From contig NZ_CP014634.1 in assembly GCF_001586215.1 (NCBI RefSeq), positions 434,001 through 498,000 on the forward strand: a stretch of DNA of 64,000 nucleotides, given 5' to 3'. Of this stretch, positions 18,115 to 26,894 are shown in pieces. The stretch's first letter is position 1. The number at the start of each line of letters is the position of its first letter. The position numbers were made by a program, and so were the translations under genes. The notes under the pieces are model-generated. The model ran no database searches. It was not told the DNA's origin and saw nothing but the letters and a program-made list of their open reading frames with translations. The DNA comes from Corynebacterium simulans (GTDB taxonomy: Bacteria; Actinomycetota; Actinomycetes; Mycobacteriales; Mycobacteriaceae).

Positions 18115-19473
18115 TTAAGCCTCGCTTTCGAGTAAGTCCGTGACAAGCTCGGCGATTGCAGAACGCTCTGAGCGCTGGAGGGTCACGTGTGCAAATAGCT
18201 CATGCCCTTTGAGTTTTTCAATGACAGCCTGCACACCGTCATGGCGGCCCACGCGCAGATTGTCACGCTGGGCGACGTCGTGCGTCAACACCACGCGCGA
18301 GCCCTTGCCCAAGCGAGACAGGACGGTGAGCAATACGTTGCGCTCAAGTGACTGCGCTTCATCGACGATGACGAAAGAATCATGCAAGCTCCGACCACGG
18401 ATGTGGGTCAGCGGCAGAACCTCAAGGAGGCCGCGGTCATGGACTTCCTCCATGACGTTGTCAGAGACAAGCCCTTCGAGGGTATCGAAGACGGCCTGGG
18501 CCCACGGATTCATCTTCTCGGACTCGCTACCTGGAAGGTAGCCCAGCGTCTGCCCGCCCACTGCATACATGGGGCGGAAAACCACGATGCGGCGGTGCTC
18601 ACCGCGCTCTAGGACTGCTTCAAGGCCGGCGCACAGCGCCAGCGCAGACTTACCAGTGCCGGCACGGCCGCCCAGGGACATGATGCCCACGGAGGGATCT
18701 GACAAAAGGTCAAGTGCCACGCGCTGCTCCGCGGAGCGGCCCTGCAGTCCAAACGCGTTGACGTCACCGCGTACGAGCTGGATGGTGCCCTCCGCCGTCA
18801 TGCGGCCAAGCGCGGACTGTCCTGCCGCGTCCAGCTTGATGCCGCAGTGAACTGGAAGCTCTTCGATAGCAGTGCCATCTTCAGTCAGTGCGCCGTCTAC
18901 CATGACTTCCCCATCACGGTAGAGGGCATCGATGACTTCAGCAGAAGTATGAACCACAGCCATGCCGGTATAACCGGTAAGAACTACGTCCTGCGCGTGG
19001 TACTCGTCGGCTTGCAAGCCAACTGCACCAGCCTTGACGCGCAGTGGGACATCCTTTGTCACAAGCACGGTGTCTTTGCCCTCGTGCGCCAGATTGAGTG
19101 CGCAAGCGAGAATGCGGTGGTCCCCTTCGGTCCCTCGGAAGGAAGATGGCAGCAAAGACTGATCCTGATGATTGAGCTCAACGCGTAAGGTTCCGCCTTC
19201 AACGTTGACCGGAACCGCCTGGTCTAGACCGTCGTATGCACCACGCAGGTCCTCCAAAAAGCGAAGAGCTTGGCGGGCGAACCAGCCAAGCTCAGGGTGA
19301 TGACGTTTTCCTTCCAATTCGGAGATGACGACGATGGGAAGGATGACCTCGTGCTCTGCGAACTTGCGCAGGGCCCATGGGTCAGAAAGGAGGACGGAGG
19401 TATCAATAACGTAGGTCTTGGTGGCCACTGCACTGGGGCTCATAGGCTCGGTCAGAACAGAAGGATTGGTCAT
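18115..19473 (-). CDS. phoH2: PIN domain-PhoH ATPase fusion (PhoH2/YlaK type)
   Basis: A 452-residue two-domain protein. Residues about 20-150 form a PIN ribonuclease domain with acidic residues in [15 protein letters not shown] and later ACALNLA and TKDVPL segments. From about residue 230 the PhoH ATPase carries Walker [13 protein letters not shown] and Walker [12 protein letters not shown]. PhoH2 proteins unwind and cut RNA using ATP. In mycobacteria an antitoxin-like PhoAT gene overlaps upstream; no equivalent small gene is visible here. GGGAG about 12 bases upstream of ATG 19473 serves as ribosome site. Confidence 0.92.
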   Translation of the reverse strand: MTNPSVLTEPMSPSAVATKTYVIDTSVLLSDPWALRKFAEHEVILPIVVISELEGKRHHPELGWFARQALRFLEDLRGAYDGLDQAVPVNVEGGTLRVELNHQDQSLLPSSFRGTEGDHRILACALNLAHEGKDTVLVTKDVPLRVKAGAVGLQADEYHAQDVVLTGYTGMAVVHTSAEVIDALYRDGEVMVDGALTEDGTAIEELPVHCGIKLDAAGQSALGRMTAEGTIQLVRGDVNAFGLQGRSAEQRVALDLLSDPSVGIMSLGGRAGTGKSALALCAGLEAVLERGEHRRIVVFRPMYAVGGQTLGYLPGSESEKMNPWAQAVFDTLEGLVSDNVMEEVHDRGLLEVLPLTHIRGRSLHDSFVIVDEAQSLERNVLLTVLSRLGKGSRVVLTHDVAQRDNLRVGRHDGVQAVIEKLKGHELFAHVTLQRSERSAIAELVTDLLESEA

Positions 19474-19626
19474 GATTGCGGGGTTCTCCCTTTAGATCGT
19501 GTTGCTTGATCGCTTCCCAAGCTAAGCGCCAAAGGTTGAAATTACATGGGTGAAAGATGAACATTGCGAAAACGCAAGGTTCATACCAGCCAAAAGCTCG
19601 TGAATTGTTACTGCGACCATGAGGAC

Positions 19627-19654
19627 CAACAGTGATCACACAACAGTGATCACA
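19627..19654. repeat. Perfect tandem duplication containing GTGATCAC
   Basis: Two exact 14-base copies of CAACAGTGATCACA lie head to tail at 19627-19640 and 19641-19654. Each contains the 8-bp palindrome GTGATCAC. They lie upstream of phoH2 and immediately next to the terminator of the lipoprotein gene, so they could be paired regulator sites. Confidence 0.6.
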
Positions 19655-19659
19655 AAAGC

Positions 19660-19681
19660 CGGCTAGGTAGAAACCTAGCCG
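19660..19681 (-). terminator. Intrinsic terminator of the LGFP lipoprotein gene
   Basis: A perfect 9-bp stem (CGGCTAGGT 19660-19668, ACCTAGCCG 19673-19681) with loop AGAA. Read on the minus strand it is followed by GCTTTTGTG. Confidence 0.75.
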
Positions 19682-19702
19682 ACTTTATTAAATTAGCGAG
19701 AT

Positions 19703-20365
19703 TTACTCAACGGTAGCCTCGTACTGGCCGGACTCACCCTTCATCCACTTGATGGTGCCGTTGGTGAACTCCTGAACCCAGCCGTTACCTTCAGCCTGCT
19801 CTGGAGCGGTAGGCAGGCCAACCTTGTTTTCCAGGCCGCCCTCGCCCTTCCAAGTCTCAGCGATCTTGCCGATGATTGGCTGTGCGCCGGACTCCTCGTT
19901 GAAGGCAATCAGCTTGTCCTCAGCGAAGGTAGCCAGGGAACCATTCTCGGAGTTTTCTACATCCTGAACGTCGCCCCACTCAGCAGACTTTTCGTCGATT
20001 GCGGAAGCCAGAGCGGCCGGAACCTCAACCTCGCCAGCCGGGGTGTTGATCTTCTTCATCTCACCGGAAGCTGCGCCGTCCTTGGAATCATCGGAGCTCA
20101 TCTTGTCGGAAGCATCAGCGGCAGTATCGCCGGCCTTGTCCTTGGCATCGTTGGCAGCGTCGCCAGCCTTGTCGGTAGCCTCGCCAGCCTTATCCTTGGC
20201 GTCATTAGCTGCTTCACCGGCCTTGTCGGTTGCCTGGCTTGCTGCGTCCTTTGCGGCATCGCCAGCGTTGTTTGCTGCATCCTCAGCGTCAGAGCAAGCA
20301 ACAACTGCCAGGGACAGGGAAGCTGCGGTCAGGCCAGCGGCGAAACGACGGGAAATCTTATTCAT
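19703..20365 (-). CDS. Lipoprotein with LEA-like repeats and an LGFP repeat
   Basis: A 220-residue exported lipoprotein starting at ATG 20365 (MNKISRRFAAGLTAA) with a good AAAGGA ribosome site. The signal peptide ends in a lipobox, LAVVAC. Residues about 30-85 are a low-complexity Ala/Asp/Lys helix built on two 18-residue copies (ATDKAGEAANDAKDKAGE and ATDKAGDAANDAKDKAGD), resembling group 3 LEA or YtxH-type amphipathic repeats. The C-terminal part contains an LGFP-like motif, VGLPTAPEQAEGNGWVQEF followed by NGTIKW, found in mycolate-layer proteins. A role at the cell envelope is likely; a precise function is unknown. Confidence 0.85.
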   Translation of the reverse strand: MNKISRRFAAGLTAASLSLAVVACSDAEDAANNAGDAAKDAASQATDKAGEAANDAKDKAGEATDKAGDAANDAKDKAGDTAADASDKMSSDDSKDGAASGEMKKINTPAGEVEVPAALASAIDEKSAEWGDVQDVENSENGSLATFAEDKLIAFNEESGAQPIIGKIAETWKGEGGLENKVGLPTAPEQAEGNGWVQEFTNGTIKWMKGESGQYEATVE

Positions 20366-20485
20366 GATTAATAATCCTTTTCTAAATATGTGAATTTCTT
20401 CTGCCTTGCGGCAACTCAATTAACGCTATAGACAGATCACCCACAGCAGCCACCCAGTTTTCAACAATTTAGGCGAAAAATGTCG

Positions 20486-21280
20486 TTATTTGCGTCGTTT
20501 TCCCCGCTGAGAGAATTTCTTACTTTTTGGTAACGGATTGGTTTTTCGGCCTTGAGCAGCCCGCTTGTTACCGGACCGTGACCTAGAACTTGTCGTTTTC
20601 TGGCCACTTTGCTGACCTTTTCCTTGGCCACCTTGGCCCTTGGCCGCGGCTTCCCGGCGCGCTTGCTTCGCTTTAGATTTCTCGCGGGCGCTAAGCTTCA
20701 CGGCAGTACCGCGGGAGGAGTTTTTGGTTCGTCCTTTAGCTACCCCGACAAATGCTTGGATGTCCTCGCCATCGCGGTCCTTACGCCAGACCAAAGCAAT
20801 GGCAGTGCGCGCCACTGTCGGATCGTTGAACGCCAAAGGCACTACTTGCTTTTTACTGAGCACCTTCAGCAATGGGCGCGGGGCAATGACAATACCCACG
20901 TTGGCGCCCACCACCTGAAGACCTGTACGCACTGCTTCGACGTCGACCTGGGCGTCGTCGCCAATGCGGTAGTTCAGATGCTCCTCAGAAACATCGGAGG
21001 GCTCAATCTCTTCGCCTACTTCTGCATAAACAGAATCCTTGGGAACGGCAATTCCCGGGGCTTCTTCATATAGACGCACTAGATGGAAGGAATCGTCGAT
21101 GCGCGGATCCGCGCCCTCTGCGGGGATTCGGGCCAAGGCAAGGTCGGCTTCGCCTTCTAGCAAAGTTGCAAGAGCATCATCAGCGTCTAAAGTGACTAGC
21201 TCCCCATAATCCGGGTTGGAGCGGTATCGTTCAAACCATTTTCCTGGTTCGGTGCCCGTGGCAAAAACTAGTCGCAGCAT
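20486..21280 (-). CDS. LysR-type effector-binding domain protein without HTH, basic tail
   Basis: A 264-residue protein starting MLRLVFATGTEPGKWFERY. Residues about 1-180 look like a LysR substrate-binding domain (two alpha/beta lobes: GEADLALARIPAE in the first, LQVVGANVGIVIAPRPLLKVL in the second), yet there is no N-terminal winged helix. The last approximately 80 residues are strongly basic and rich in Lys, Arg, Gln, Gly and Ser, ending in RGKRRK, and could bind nucleic acid. It is divergent from a DUF5997 gene with a 101-base gap. Function unknown; an effector sensor acting with another DNA-binding partner is my inference. Confidence 0.75.
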   Translation of the reverse strand: MLRLVFATGTEPGKWFERYRSNPDYGELVTLDADDALATLLEGEADLALARIPAEGADPRIDDSFHLVRLYEEAPGIAVPKDSVYAEVGEEIEPSDVSEEHLNYRIGDDAQVDVEAVRTGLQVVGANVGIVIAPRPLLKVLSKKQVVPLAFNDPTVARTAIALVWRKDRDGEDIQAFVGVAKGRTKNSSRGTAVKLSAREKSKAKQARREAAAKGQGGQGKGQQSGQKTTSSRSRSGNKRAAQGRKTNPLPKSKKFSQRGKRRK

Positions 21281-21381
21281 GCAGCCAATAGTACTGTCTT
21301 GCTTGCTCAGTACTAGTTCCTGCACTTTATAGGCAGTGACACCTACCCTGCCGTGCTGCTACCGTAGGGAGAGTGAATGAG

Positions 21382-21768
21382 ATGAATAAACAGCCTTCTG
21401 GCACCGCGATGCGTGCGCAAACCGCAGCGAAGAAGCTCGGCATCTACTTGCCCGCTACCCCGGAGGAATTCCAGAACTCCGCTGTCAGCCATACAGAGCT
21501 ACGCGAGCTGCAAGACAACCCACCACAGTGGTTGGTCGACCTGCGCCTGAACGGCCCACACCCACGCCCCGTCGTGGCACAGAAGCTCGGTATCTCCGTT
21601 ACTTCTCTAAAGAAGAACGAATTTGACCGCCCGATGACCACTCCAGAGATCAAGGAACTCTTGGTAGAAATGCCGGAGTGGCTGGCTGCTGCGCGCAAGG
21701 CACATGCCGAAAACCGTGACGGCAATGGGCAGCCTGCCTCTGAAGACTCTCCTGCTAACGAGTCTTAA
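21382..21768 (+). CDS. DUF5997 family protein with HTH-like segment
   Basis: A 128-residue actinobacterial protein of unknown function. The middle reads PRPVVAQKLGISVTSLKK, which has the spacing of a helix-turn-helix (A-x-x-L-G-I-S-x-x-S-L), followed by a helix MTTPEIKELLVEMPEWLAAA. The last 25 residues are polar and variable. ATG 21382 was chosen because GGGAGA lies about nine bases upstream; a GTG at 21373 is too close to it. The gene is divergent from the HTH-less LysR-type protein, a pairing I have seen in related actinobacteria. A DNA-binding role is inferred. Confidence 0.75.
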   Translation: MNKQPSGTAMRAQTAAKKLGIYLPATPEEFQNSAVSHTELRELQDNPPQWLVDLRLNGPHPRPVVAQKLGISVTSLKKNEFDRPMTTPEIKELLVEMPEWLAAARKAHAENRDGNGQPASEDSPANES

Positions 21769-21814
21769 ATCTTAAAGGCCCTAGCGTCAACGCAGAACCA
21801 AGGGCTGAGAAAAT

Positions 21815-22498
21815 CTAGGAATAGTCTTCTGCCAGTGGCACGGCGGACTGCCACAACTGTTCGTTGAGCTCCGCAGCGCTTTGACATTGTTTGCCCAATG
21901 CTGGGTGCTCTGCTCCGGCAAGCGTTTTACCACCGATGAGCCACTTCGTTACCGGCGTCCAACCATGCAGTGCGCTGGCACACCAGGCTGGCAGCTGAGG
22001 AGCTTCCTCCACGGTAAGTTCCGCTCGGCGCGGTTTAACAATAAGCCCCGCCTCGACGGTGGCGCGCACCGTGGTCGAGAGCAAAACAGAACCATGTGGG
22101 CCTATCACGAGACCCTTCTCATCTTTGAACACGATTGCCGCATTTGCGGCCTCATGGACAACCCCACTGGCCGAAAACAAAACCGCATCATCCGCACCAT
22201 GGTCGCGGGCCTGTTGTCTTAGCTTCGCGAGCTTAGGCAAATCCGGGCCTTTAAGCAATGGATGCTCCCGCGGATCCACAGTCTCTGGAACCCACAACGT
22301 CGAGTGGGTGCGCAGCGTCGGGGCTAGACGCCATTCCACAGCATTTTCTGTAATTCGCGGAAACCATTGCCCCTCCCGCGGGATTTCGCCGAGTACTGGA
22401 TAGCCATCGCCGAAGCGTTTGCGGTGGAGGTCCGGGCGGATAGCGCGCCCTTCACGGACCAGAAAAGAATCCACCAGGCGGAAATCAACGTGATTCAT
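21815..22498 (-). CDS. pabC: Class IV aminotransferase, probable 4-amino-4-deoxychorismate lyase
   Basis: A 227-residue fold-type IV PLP enzyme. The segment DLPKLAKLRQQARDHGADDAVLF carries the expected PLP-binding lysine region, followed by SASGVVHEAANAAIVF, the class IV motif with the conserved glutamate. The start overlaps the end of pabAB by 14 bases, so the two are co-translated; together they make p-aminobenzoate from chorismate for folate. At 227 residues it is shorter than the common 260-290, mainly near the N-terminus. The family also includes branched-chain and D-amino-acid aminotransferases, but the context favours PabC. Confidence 0.85.
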   Translation of the reverse strand: MNHVDFRLVDSFLVREGRAIRPDLHRKRFGDGYPVLGEIPREGQWFPRITENAVEWRLAPTLRTHSTLWVPETVDPREHPLLKGPDLPKLAKLRQQARDHGADDAVLFSASGVVHEAANAAIVFKDEKGLVIGPHGSVLLSTTVRATVEAGLIVKPRRAELTVEEAPQLPAWCASALHGWTPVTKWLIGGKTLAGAEHPALGKQCQSAAELNEQLWQSAVPLAEDYS

Positions 22499-24437
22499 CT
22501 AAGGTCTCCGAGCTTTCAGCATGTGGTTCCTTCCGCGCGTGAAGATCGCTTGGAGCCATGCCCAATTGATTAAACAGCGGACGCGCTTTGACCATGGTTT
22601 CTTCCCACTCCGCGGAAGGCTCGCTTACAGCCAGCACTGCCCCGCCCACACCGTAATAAGCGCCGCGTTCGTTGCTGACCACTGAGCGAATCACCATGGA
22701 AAAATCCGCCGTACCGGTCGGCGAAAGGTAGCCAAAGGCGCCAGAGTAGACGCCGCGCCAGGTGTCCTCGATCTCATCAATTATCTGCATCGTGCGTTCT
22801 TTAGGCGCGCCGGTCATGGAACCGCCGGGAAACGCGGCCTCAATCGCATCTATGGGGCTAGACTGCTGCTTCAGTCGCCCGGTTACCTCACACATGAGTT
22901 GATGCACCGTGGAATAAGAGTGCACCTGAAAACCATGGGGCACCCGCACATCGTCGCAGGCGCGGGCTATGTCGTGGCGGACCATGTCCACCACCATGAG
23001 CAGTTCCGACGTGGTCTTTTCGCCCCGGAGACTACGCGCATTCGCCGCATCTATTTCTGGGTCCGTATCGCGCGGGCTCGTTCCTTTAATTGGCGTCGAG
23101 GAAACGTTTCGCCATGCGTCAATGCTTAAGAATTGCTCCGGCGACGTCGATAGCAGCGCGTTGCCGGCAAACCCCAGGAAGCCGGTGCGCTTGCTCGGAT
23201 TAGCCGCGCGCAGTTGGAGGAAGGTCTCCAAGGGATTTGGCACAGGCTCCAACTCAATGCGATTGGTCAGACACACCTCATAAGACTCGCCGCGCACCAT
23301 ATAGTCCTGAGCGGCAGCGATACGTTCTAGATATTCTTGCTCGCCGTGAACCAGCCGGCCAGGACTTTGCCACGGAGCTTGCGGTGCCGAATCCATGGCA
23401 AGCTTAAGCTGCCACTTACTGTCGTCGGCGAAGCTTAAGAGATAAGTTCTGCGCTGTTCATGGTCCACCACTATCGCCCGGTCGCAGAAAATAAACTCTG
23501 CGTCTGGCCCCGGTGACCTATGCCTTTGGAACTGAGCAAAGCGCTGCTTTTCGACGCCGACTTCATAGCCAAGGTAGCCCACCCACCCTAAGGCGAAGTC
23601 GCAACCAGGAATCGGAGCGCCAACGCGCGCGGGGAGAACGTGGCGTTCATACTCGCGTTTAGCCACTTCGAAGAATTCCTGGCCCGGCTGGCAGCTATAG
23701 CTGAGATGCCGGGACCTGTGACCAGAGTCATCGCCAAGAATGCTAAAGCGGCCAAAGTCGAGCCAAAAGGCATTTCCGGTCAGCGCACGAGCTGCATCTT
23801 CGAGTGAGACTTCTATATCCACAGTGCGTACGCAGAAATACTGCTGTGCGTAATAGCGTCTGGCGAGGCCGAGGAAATTCTCGATGAGCTGCGGGCCAGA
23901 GTCAGTAAGCAGTGACTCCGGGTGGAATTGCACGCCCCACTGGGGTTTTGTGCGGTGCGCGATGGCCATTGTGAGCGTCGTGCCAAAAGTGTCGGCGCAG
24001 GTGGCGGTCACATCGAAGCATTCGGGAACACGGTGGGCCACCAGCGAGTGGTAACGCACCACACGATGTGGGCTGGCAAGGCCTTCGAAGAGCCCAGAGC
24101 CATCGTGGTCTACTTCAGTAACAATACCGTGTGCCGGGGCGGAAGCCAGGCCCACTTCCCCACCTTCAAGGTGCACCATAGCTTGCATGCCAAGGCACAC
24201 GCCGAGGATTGGGCCGGTGAATTCACGCAGCACATTGGCACTAATTCCCAAGTCGGCCGGATTGGCCGGGCTACCAGGCCCGGGCGAGATGATAGCGGCG
24301 TCGTAAAGCGCCAGATCAATGCGAGCCCACGGGATGTCATTCGGGACAACCGTGGGCTCACACCCGGTTACCCGCCGAACGTAGTCCACGAGGTTGAAGG
24401 TAAAAGAATCGTGGTTATCTACGATCAGCAGGTTCAT
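22485..24437 (-). CDS. pabAB: Fused aminodeoxychorismate synthase (PabA-PabB)
   Basis: A 650-residue fusion of glutamine amidotransferase and chorismate-binding subunits that makes 4-amino-4-deoxychorismate. The class I amidotransferase has the nucleophile in LGVCLGMQAM (Cys 81) and the His/Glu pair in WGVQFHPES near residue 170. From about residue 200 the PabB/TrpE-like domain begins; its C-terminal hallmarks are SSTPIKGTSPR, ELLMVVDMVRHD and AAFPGGSMTGAPKERTMQIID. The PIKGT context, with lysine before GT, is typical of PabB as opposed to TrpE. It is translationally coupled to pabC. Start ATG 24437 (MNLLIVDNHDSFT) aligns with the family. Confidence 0.95.
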   Translation of the reverse strand: MNLLIVDNHDSFTFNLVDYVRRVTGCEPTVVPNDIPWARIDLALYDAAIISPGPGSPANPADLGISANVLREFTGPILGVCLGMQAMVHLEGGEVGLASAPAHGIVTEVDHDGSGLFEGLASPHRVVRYHSLVAHRVPECFDVTATCADTFGTTLTMAIAHRTKPQWGVQFHPESLLTDSGPQLIENFLGLARRYYAQQYFCVRTVDIEVSLEDAARALTGNAFWLDFGRFSILGDDSGHRSRHLSYSCQPGQEFFEVAKREYERHVLPARVGAPIPGCDFALGWVGYLGYEVGVEKQRFAQFQRHRSPGPDAEFIFCDRAIVVDHEQRRTYLLSFADDSKWQLKLAMDSAPQAPWQSPGRLVHGEQEYLERIAAAQDYMVRGESYEVCLTNRIELEPVPNPLETFLQLRAANPSKRTGFLGFAGNALLSTSPEQFLSIDAWRNVSSTPIKGTSPRDTDPEIDAANARSLRGEKTTSELLMVVDMVRHDIARACDDVRVPHGFQVHSYSTVHQLMCEVTGRLKQQSSPIDAIEAAFPGGSMTGAPKERTMQIIDEIEDTWRGVYSGAFGYLSPTGTADFSMVIRSVVSNERGAYYGVGGAVLAVSEPSAEWEETMVKARPLFNQLGMAPSDLHARKEPHAESSETLDESR

Positions 24438-24485
24438 AACCGGAATTTTATAGGCAGCAGATGCGCGGGGTAGCGCTTGGCTGTC

Positions 24486-25787
24486 TTAAACCATCTTCCA
24501 ATCCTCAAGACCGTCGTAGAGCGGGTACTGCTCAGCGATCTTGGAAACGCGACCGCGCAGGGACTCAACATCAGCGTTCTTGCCCTGTGCGAGTGCGGTA
24601 CCGATGATGTCAGCGACCTCTTCGAAGGCTGCTGCATCGAGGCCACGGGTGGCCAGCGCAGGGGTTCCGATACGCAGGCCGGAGGTGACCATCGGTGGGC
24701 GTGGATCGTTTGGCACAGCGTTGCGGTTGACGGTGATGCCAACCTCGTGCAGCAGATCCTCAGCCTGCTGGCCATCGAGCTCAGAGTTGCGCAGGTCTGC
24801 CAGAACCAGGTGGACATCGGTGCCGCCGGTCAGCACGTCAACGCCGGCTGCCTTGGCATCGGATGCGGTCAGGCGCTCAGCAAGGATGCGTGCGCCCTCG
24901 AGGGTGCGCTCCTGACGGTTCTTGAACTCCTCCGAAGCTGCAATCTTCAAAGCGATTGCCTTTGCAGCGATGACGTGCATCAGAGGGCCGCCCTGCTGAC
25001 CTGGGAAGACGCTGGAGTTGAGCTTCTTAGCGTAGTCCTGCTTCGCCAGGATGAGGCCGGAGCGTGGGCCGCCCAGGGTCTTGTGAACCGTGGTGGAAAC
25101 GACGTCAGCGTGCGGTACCGGAGAGGGATGCAGACCAGCAGCAACCAGACCTGCAAAGTGAGCCATATCGACCCACAGCTTTGCGCCGACCTCATCCGCG
25201 ATGGAGCGGAAAGCAGCGAAGTCGAGAGTACGTGGGTACGCGGACCAACCGGCGATGATGACCTTCGGCTGCTCCTTGATAGCCTGCTCACGCAGCTTAT
25301 CCATGTCGATACGCATGGTCTCTGGGTCGACCTCGTAAGCTGCGACGTCGTAAAGCTTGCCGGAGAAGTTCAGCTTCATGCCGTGGGTGAGGTGGCCGCC
25401 GTGCGCCAGGGACAGGCCCAGAATTTTATCGCCCGGCTCGGCGAGGCTGGACAGTACCGCAGCGTTAGCCTGAGCGCCGGAGTGTGGCTGCACGTTGGCG
25501 AAGTCAGCACCGAAGAGGCTCTTGGCACGCTCACGTGCCAGATCTTCGATGACATCAACGTGCTCGCAACCACCGTAGTAACGGCGACCCGGGTAGCCCT
25601 CTGCGTACTTGTTGGTCAGAACGGAGCCCTGTGCCTGCAGAACGGCACGCGGAACAAAGTTCTCAGAGGCGATCATCTCGAGAGTCTCGCGCTGGCGGGC
25701 GATTTCGCCGTTGATGGCGTTAAAAACGTCCGGATCCAGCTCGCGCATCTCCTGATAGCGCACGTCTGCGGAATTATTGGCAGTCAT
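24486..25787 (-). CDS. glyA: Serine hydroxymethyltransferase
   Basis: A 433-residue PLP enzyme that converts serine and tetrahydrofolate to glycine and 5,10-methylene-tetrahydrofolate. The PLP lysine is in [19 protein letters not shown] (about residue 240), with upstream motifs [16 protein letters not shown] and [18 protein letters not shown]. The start ATGACTGCC is preceded by GGGAATC and a long A/T-rich leader. It lies just upstream of the folate pab genes on the same strand (48-base gap), so C1 metabolism genes are clustered. Codon bias indicates strong expression. No glycine riboswitch is seen upstream. Confidence 0.97.
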   Translation of the reverse strand: MTANNSADVRYQEMRELDPDVFNAINGEIARQRETLEMIASENFVPRAVLQAQGSVLTNKYAEGYPGRRYYGGCEHVDVIEDLARERAKSLFGADFANVQPHSGAQANAAVLSSLAEPGDKILGLSLAHGGHLTHGMKLNFSGKLYDVAAYEVDPETMRIDMDKLREQAIKEQPKVIIAGWSAYPRTLDFAAFRSIADEVGAKLWVDMAHFAGLVAAGLHPSPVPHADVVSTTVHKTLGGPRSGLILAKQDYAKKLNSSVFPGQQGGPLMHVIAAKAIALKIAASEEFKNRQERTLEGARILAERLTASDAKAAGVDVLTGGTDVHLVLADLRNSELDGQQAEDLLHEVGITVNRNAVPNDPRPPMVTSGLRIGTPALATRGLDAAAFEEVADIIGTALAQGKNADVESLRGRVSKIAEQYPLYDGLEDWKMV

Positions 25788-25923
25788 GGAAGCGTTGATT
25801 CCCTTCTCGGTTGCTTAACTGGTCGTTTCAAACCTGCCCTACATATTAACTGCCACGCCCCCACGCGGGGGACGAAAGTACCATTTCATCCCCCAAGGTT
25901 TTCCCCAGAAAGAAATAAGGTGC

Positions 25924-25929
25924 GACAAT
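25924..25929 (+). promoter_or_regulatory. Possible extended -10 element of a leaderless coaA message
   Basis: TGCGACAAT (TGn plus GACAAT at 25924-25929) is followed by exactly six bases and ATG 25936. The pth gene at 55507 has the same arrangement. Confidence 0.5.
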
Positions 25930-25935
25930 GTGGCC

Positions 25936-26862
25936 ATGGCGCGTGCAACCGATTCCAGTCCATACCTTGACTTCGACCGTGAAACCTGGCGCCAAAGGCG
26001 CTTGTCGATGCCCCAGGTTCTCACCGCTGCAGAAGTCGAGGCGCTTCGTGGTATCGGTGATCGCATCGACCTAGACGAGGTCGCTGACGTTTACTTGCCG
26101 TTATCGCGTCTTATCCATCTGCAGGTAGCAGCCCGCCAGGAGCTCACGGCTGCTACGGAGGAATTCCTGGGAAACAGCGCAAACCACGTGCCCTTCGTCA
26201 TCGGTGTCGCAGGCTCCGTTGCGGTGGGTAAGTCCACCACTGCCCGCGTTCTGCAGCTGCTTCTGCAGCGCTGGGAGACCCACCCAAAAGTAGATCTAGT
26301 GACCACTGACGGATTCTTGTATCCGGCAAAGGTGCTCCATGAGCGCGGATTGATGCAGCGCAAAGGTTTTCCGGAATCCTACGACCGGCGCAAGCTCATG
26401 CGTTTTGTCACCGACGTGAAGTCAGGCAAAGCGGAAGTCAAAGCGCCGGTCTATTCGCATATTTCCTACGACATCCTGCCTGACGAACATCAGGTGGTGC
26501 AAAGGCCCGACATCCTTATCCTAGAGGGCCTAAACGTCCTCCAGACTGGGCCTACCCTAATGGTCTCTGACCTTTTCGACTTCTCGGTCTACGTCGATGC
26601 GCGCGTTGATGACATTGAGCATTGGTACATCGAGCGCTTCCTGCACCTGCGGCATACCGCCTTCCGTGAGCCGGGCGCGCACTTTGCTGCCTATGCAGAG
26701 ATGAACGATACGGAAGCCCGCGCGCAGGCTCGCGAGATTTGGCAGTCCATCAACCTGCCCAACTTGGTGGAAAACATTTTGCCCACCAAGCCGCGCGCTT
26801 CCCTGGTTTTGCGCAAGGGTTCCCACCACTTGGTGGAAAAGGTACGCATGCGCAAGCTCTAG
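25936..26862 (+). CDS. coaA: Type I pantothenate kinase
   Basis: A 308-residue kinase that phosphorylates pantothenate with ATP in the first step of coenzyme A synthesis. It has the P-loop [17 protein letters not shown] (about residues 95-111), the DGFLYP and [15 protein letters not shown] motifs of the CoaA family, and the later [19 protein letters not shown] block. ATG 25936 follows a TGnGACAAT box by six bases with no ribosome site, so I prefer it over GTG 25930. It is divergent from glyA, as in mycobacteria. Confidence 0.94.
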   Translation: MARATDSSPYLDFDRETWRQRRLSMPQVLTAAEVEALRGIGDRIDLDEVADVYLPLSRLIHLQVAARQELTAATEEFLGNSANHVPFVIGVAGSVAVGKSTTARVLQLLLQRWETHPKVDLVTTDGFLYPAKVLHERGLMQRKGFPESYDRRKLMRFVTDVKSGKAEVKAPVYSHISYDILPDEHQVVQRPDILILEGLNVLQTGPTLMVSDLFDFSVYVDARVDDIEHWYIERFLHLRHTAFREPGAHFAAYAEMNDTEARAQAREIWQSINLPNLVENILPTKPRASLVLRKGSHHLVEKVRMRKL

Positions 26863-26894
26863 TAAACGGGGTTTCTAGGCGCGTAGATGAGGCC

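Noticed and set aside
20098..20304. Apparent short-repeat array
   Set aside because: The periodicity is the coding sequence of the LEA-like protein repeats, with no spacers of CRISPR type.
25788..25923. Possible glycine or other riboswitch upstream of glyA
   Set aside because: Only a short CCCCC/GGGGG hairpin is visible; no known aptamer core was recognised.
24477..25970. 497-codon frame antisense to glyA
   Set aside because: glyA on the other strand is complete with its PLP site; the antisense frame has no start context.
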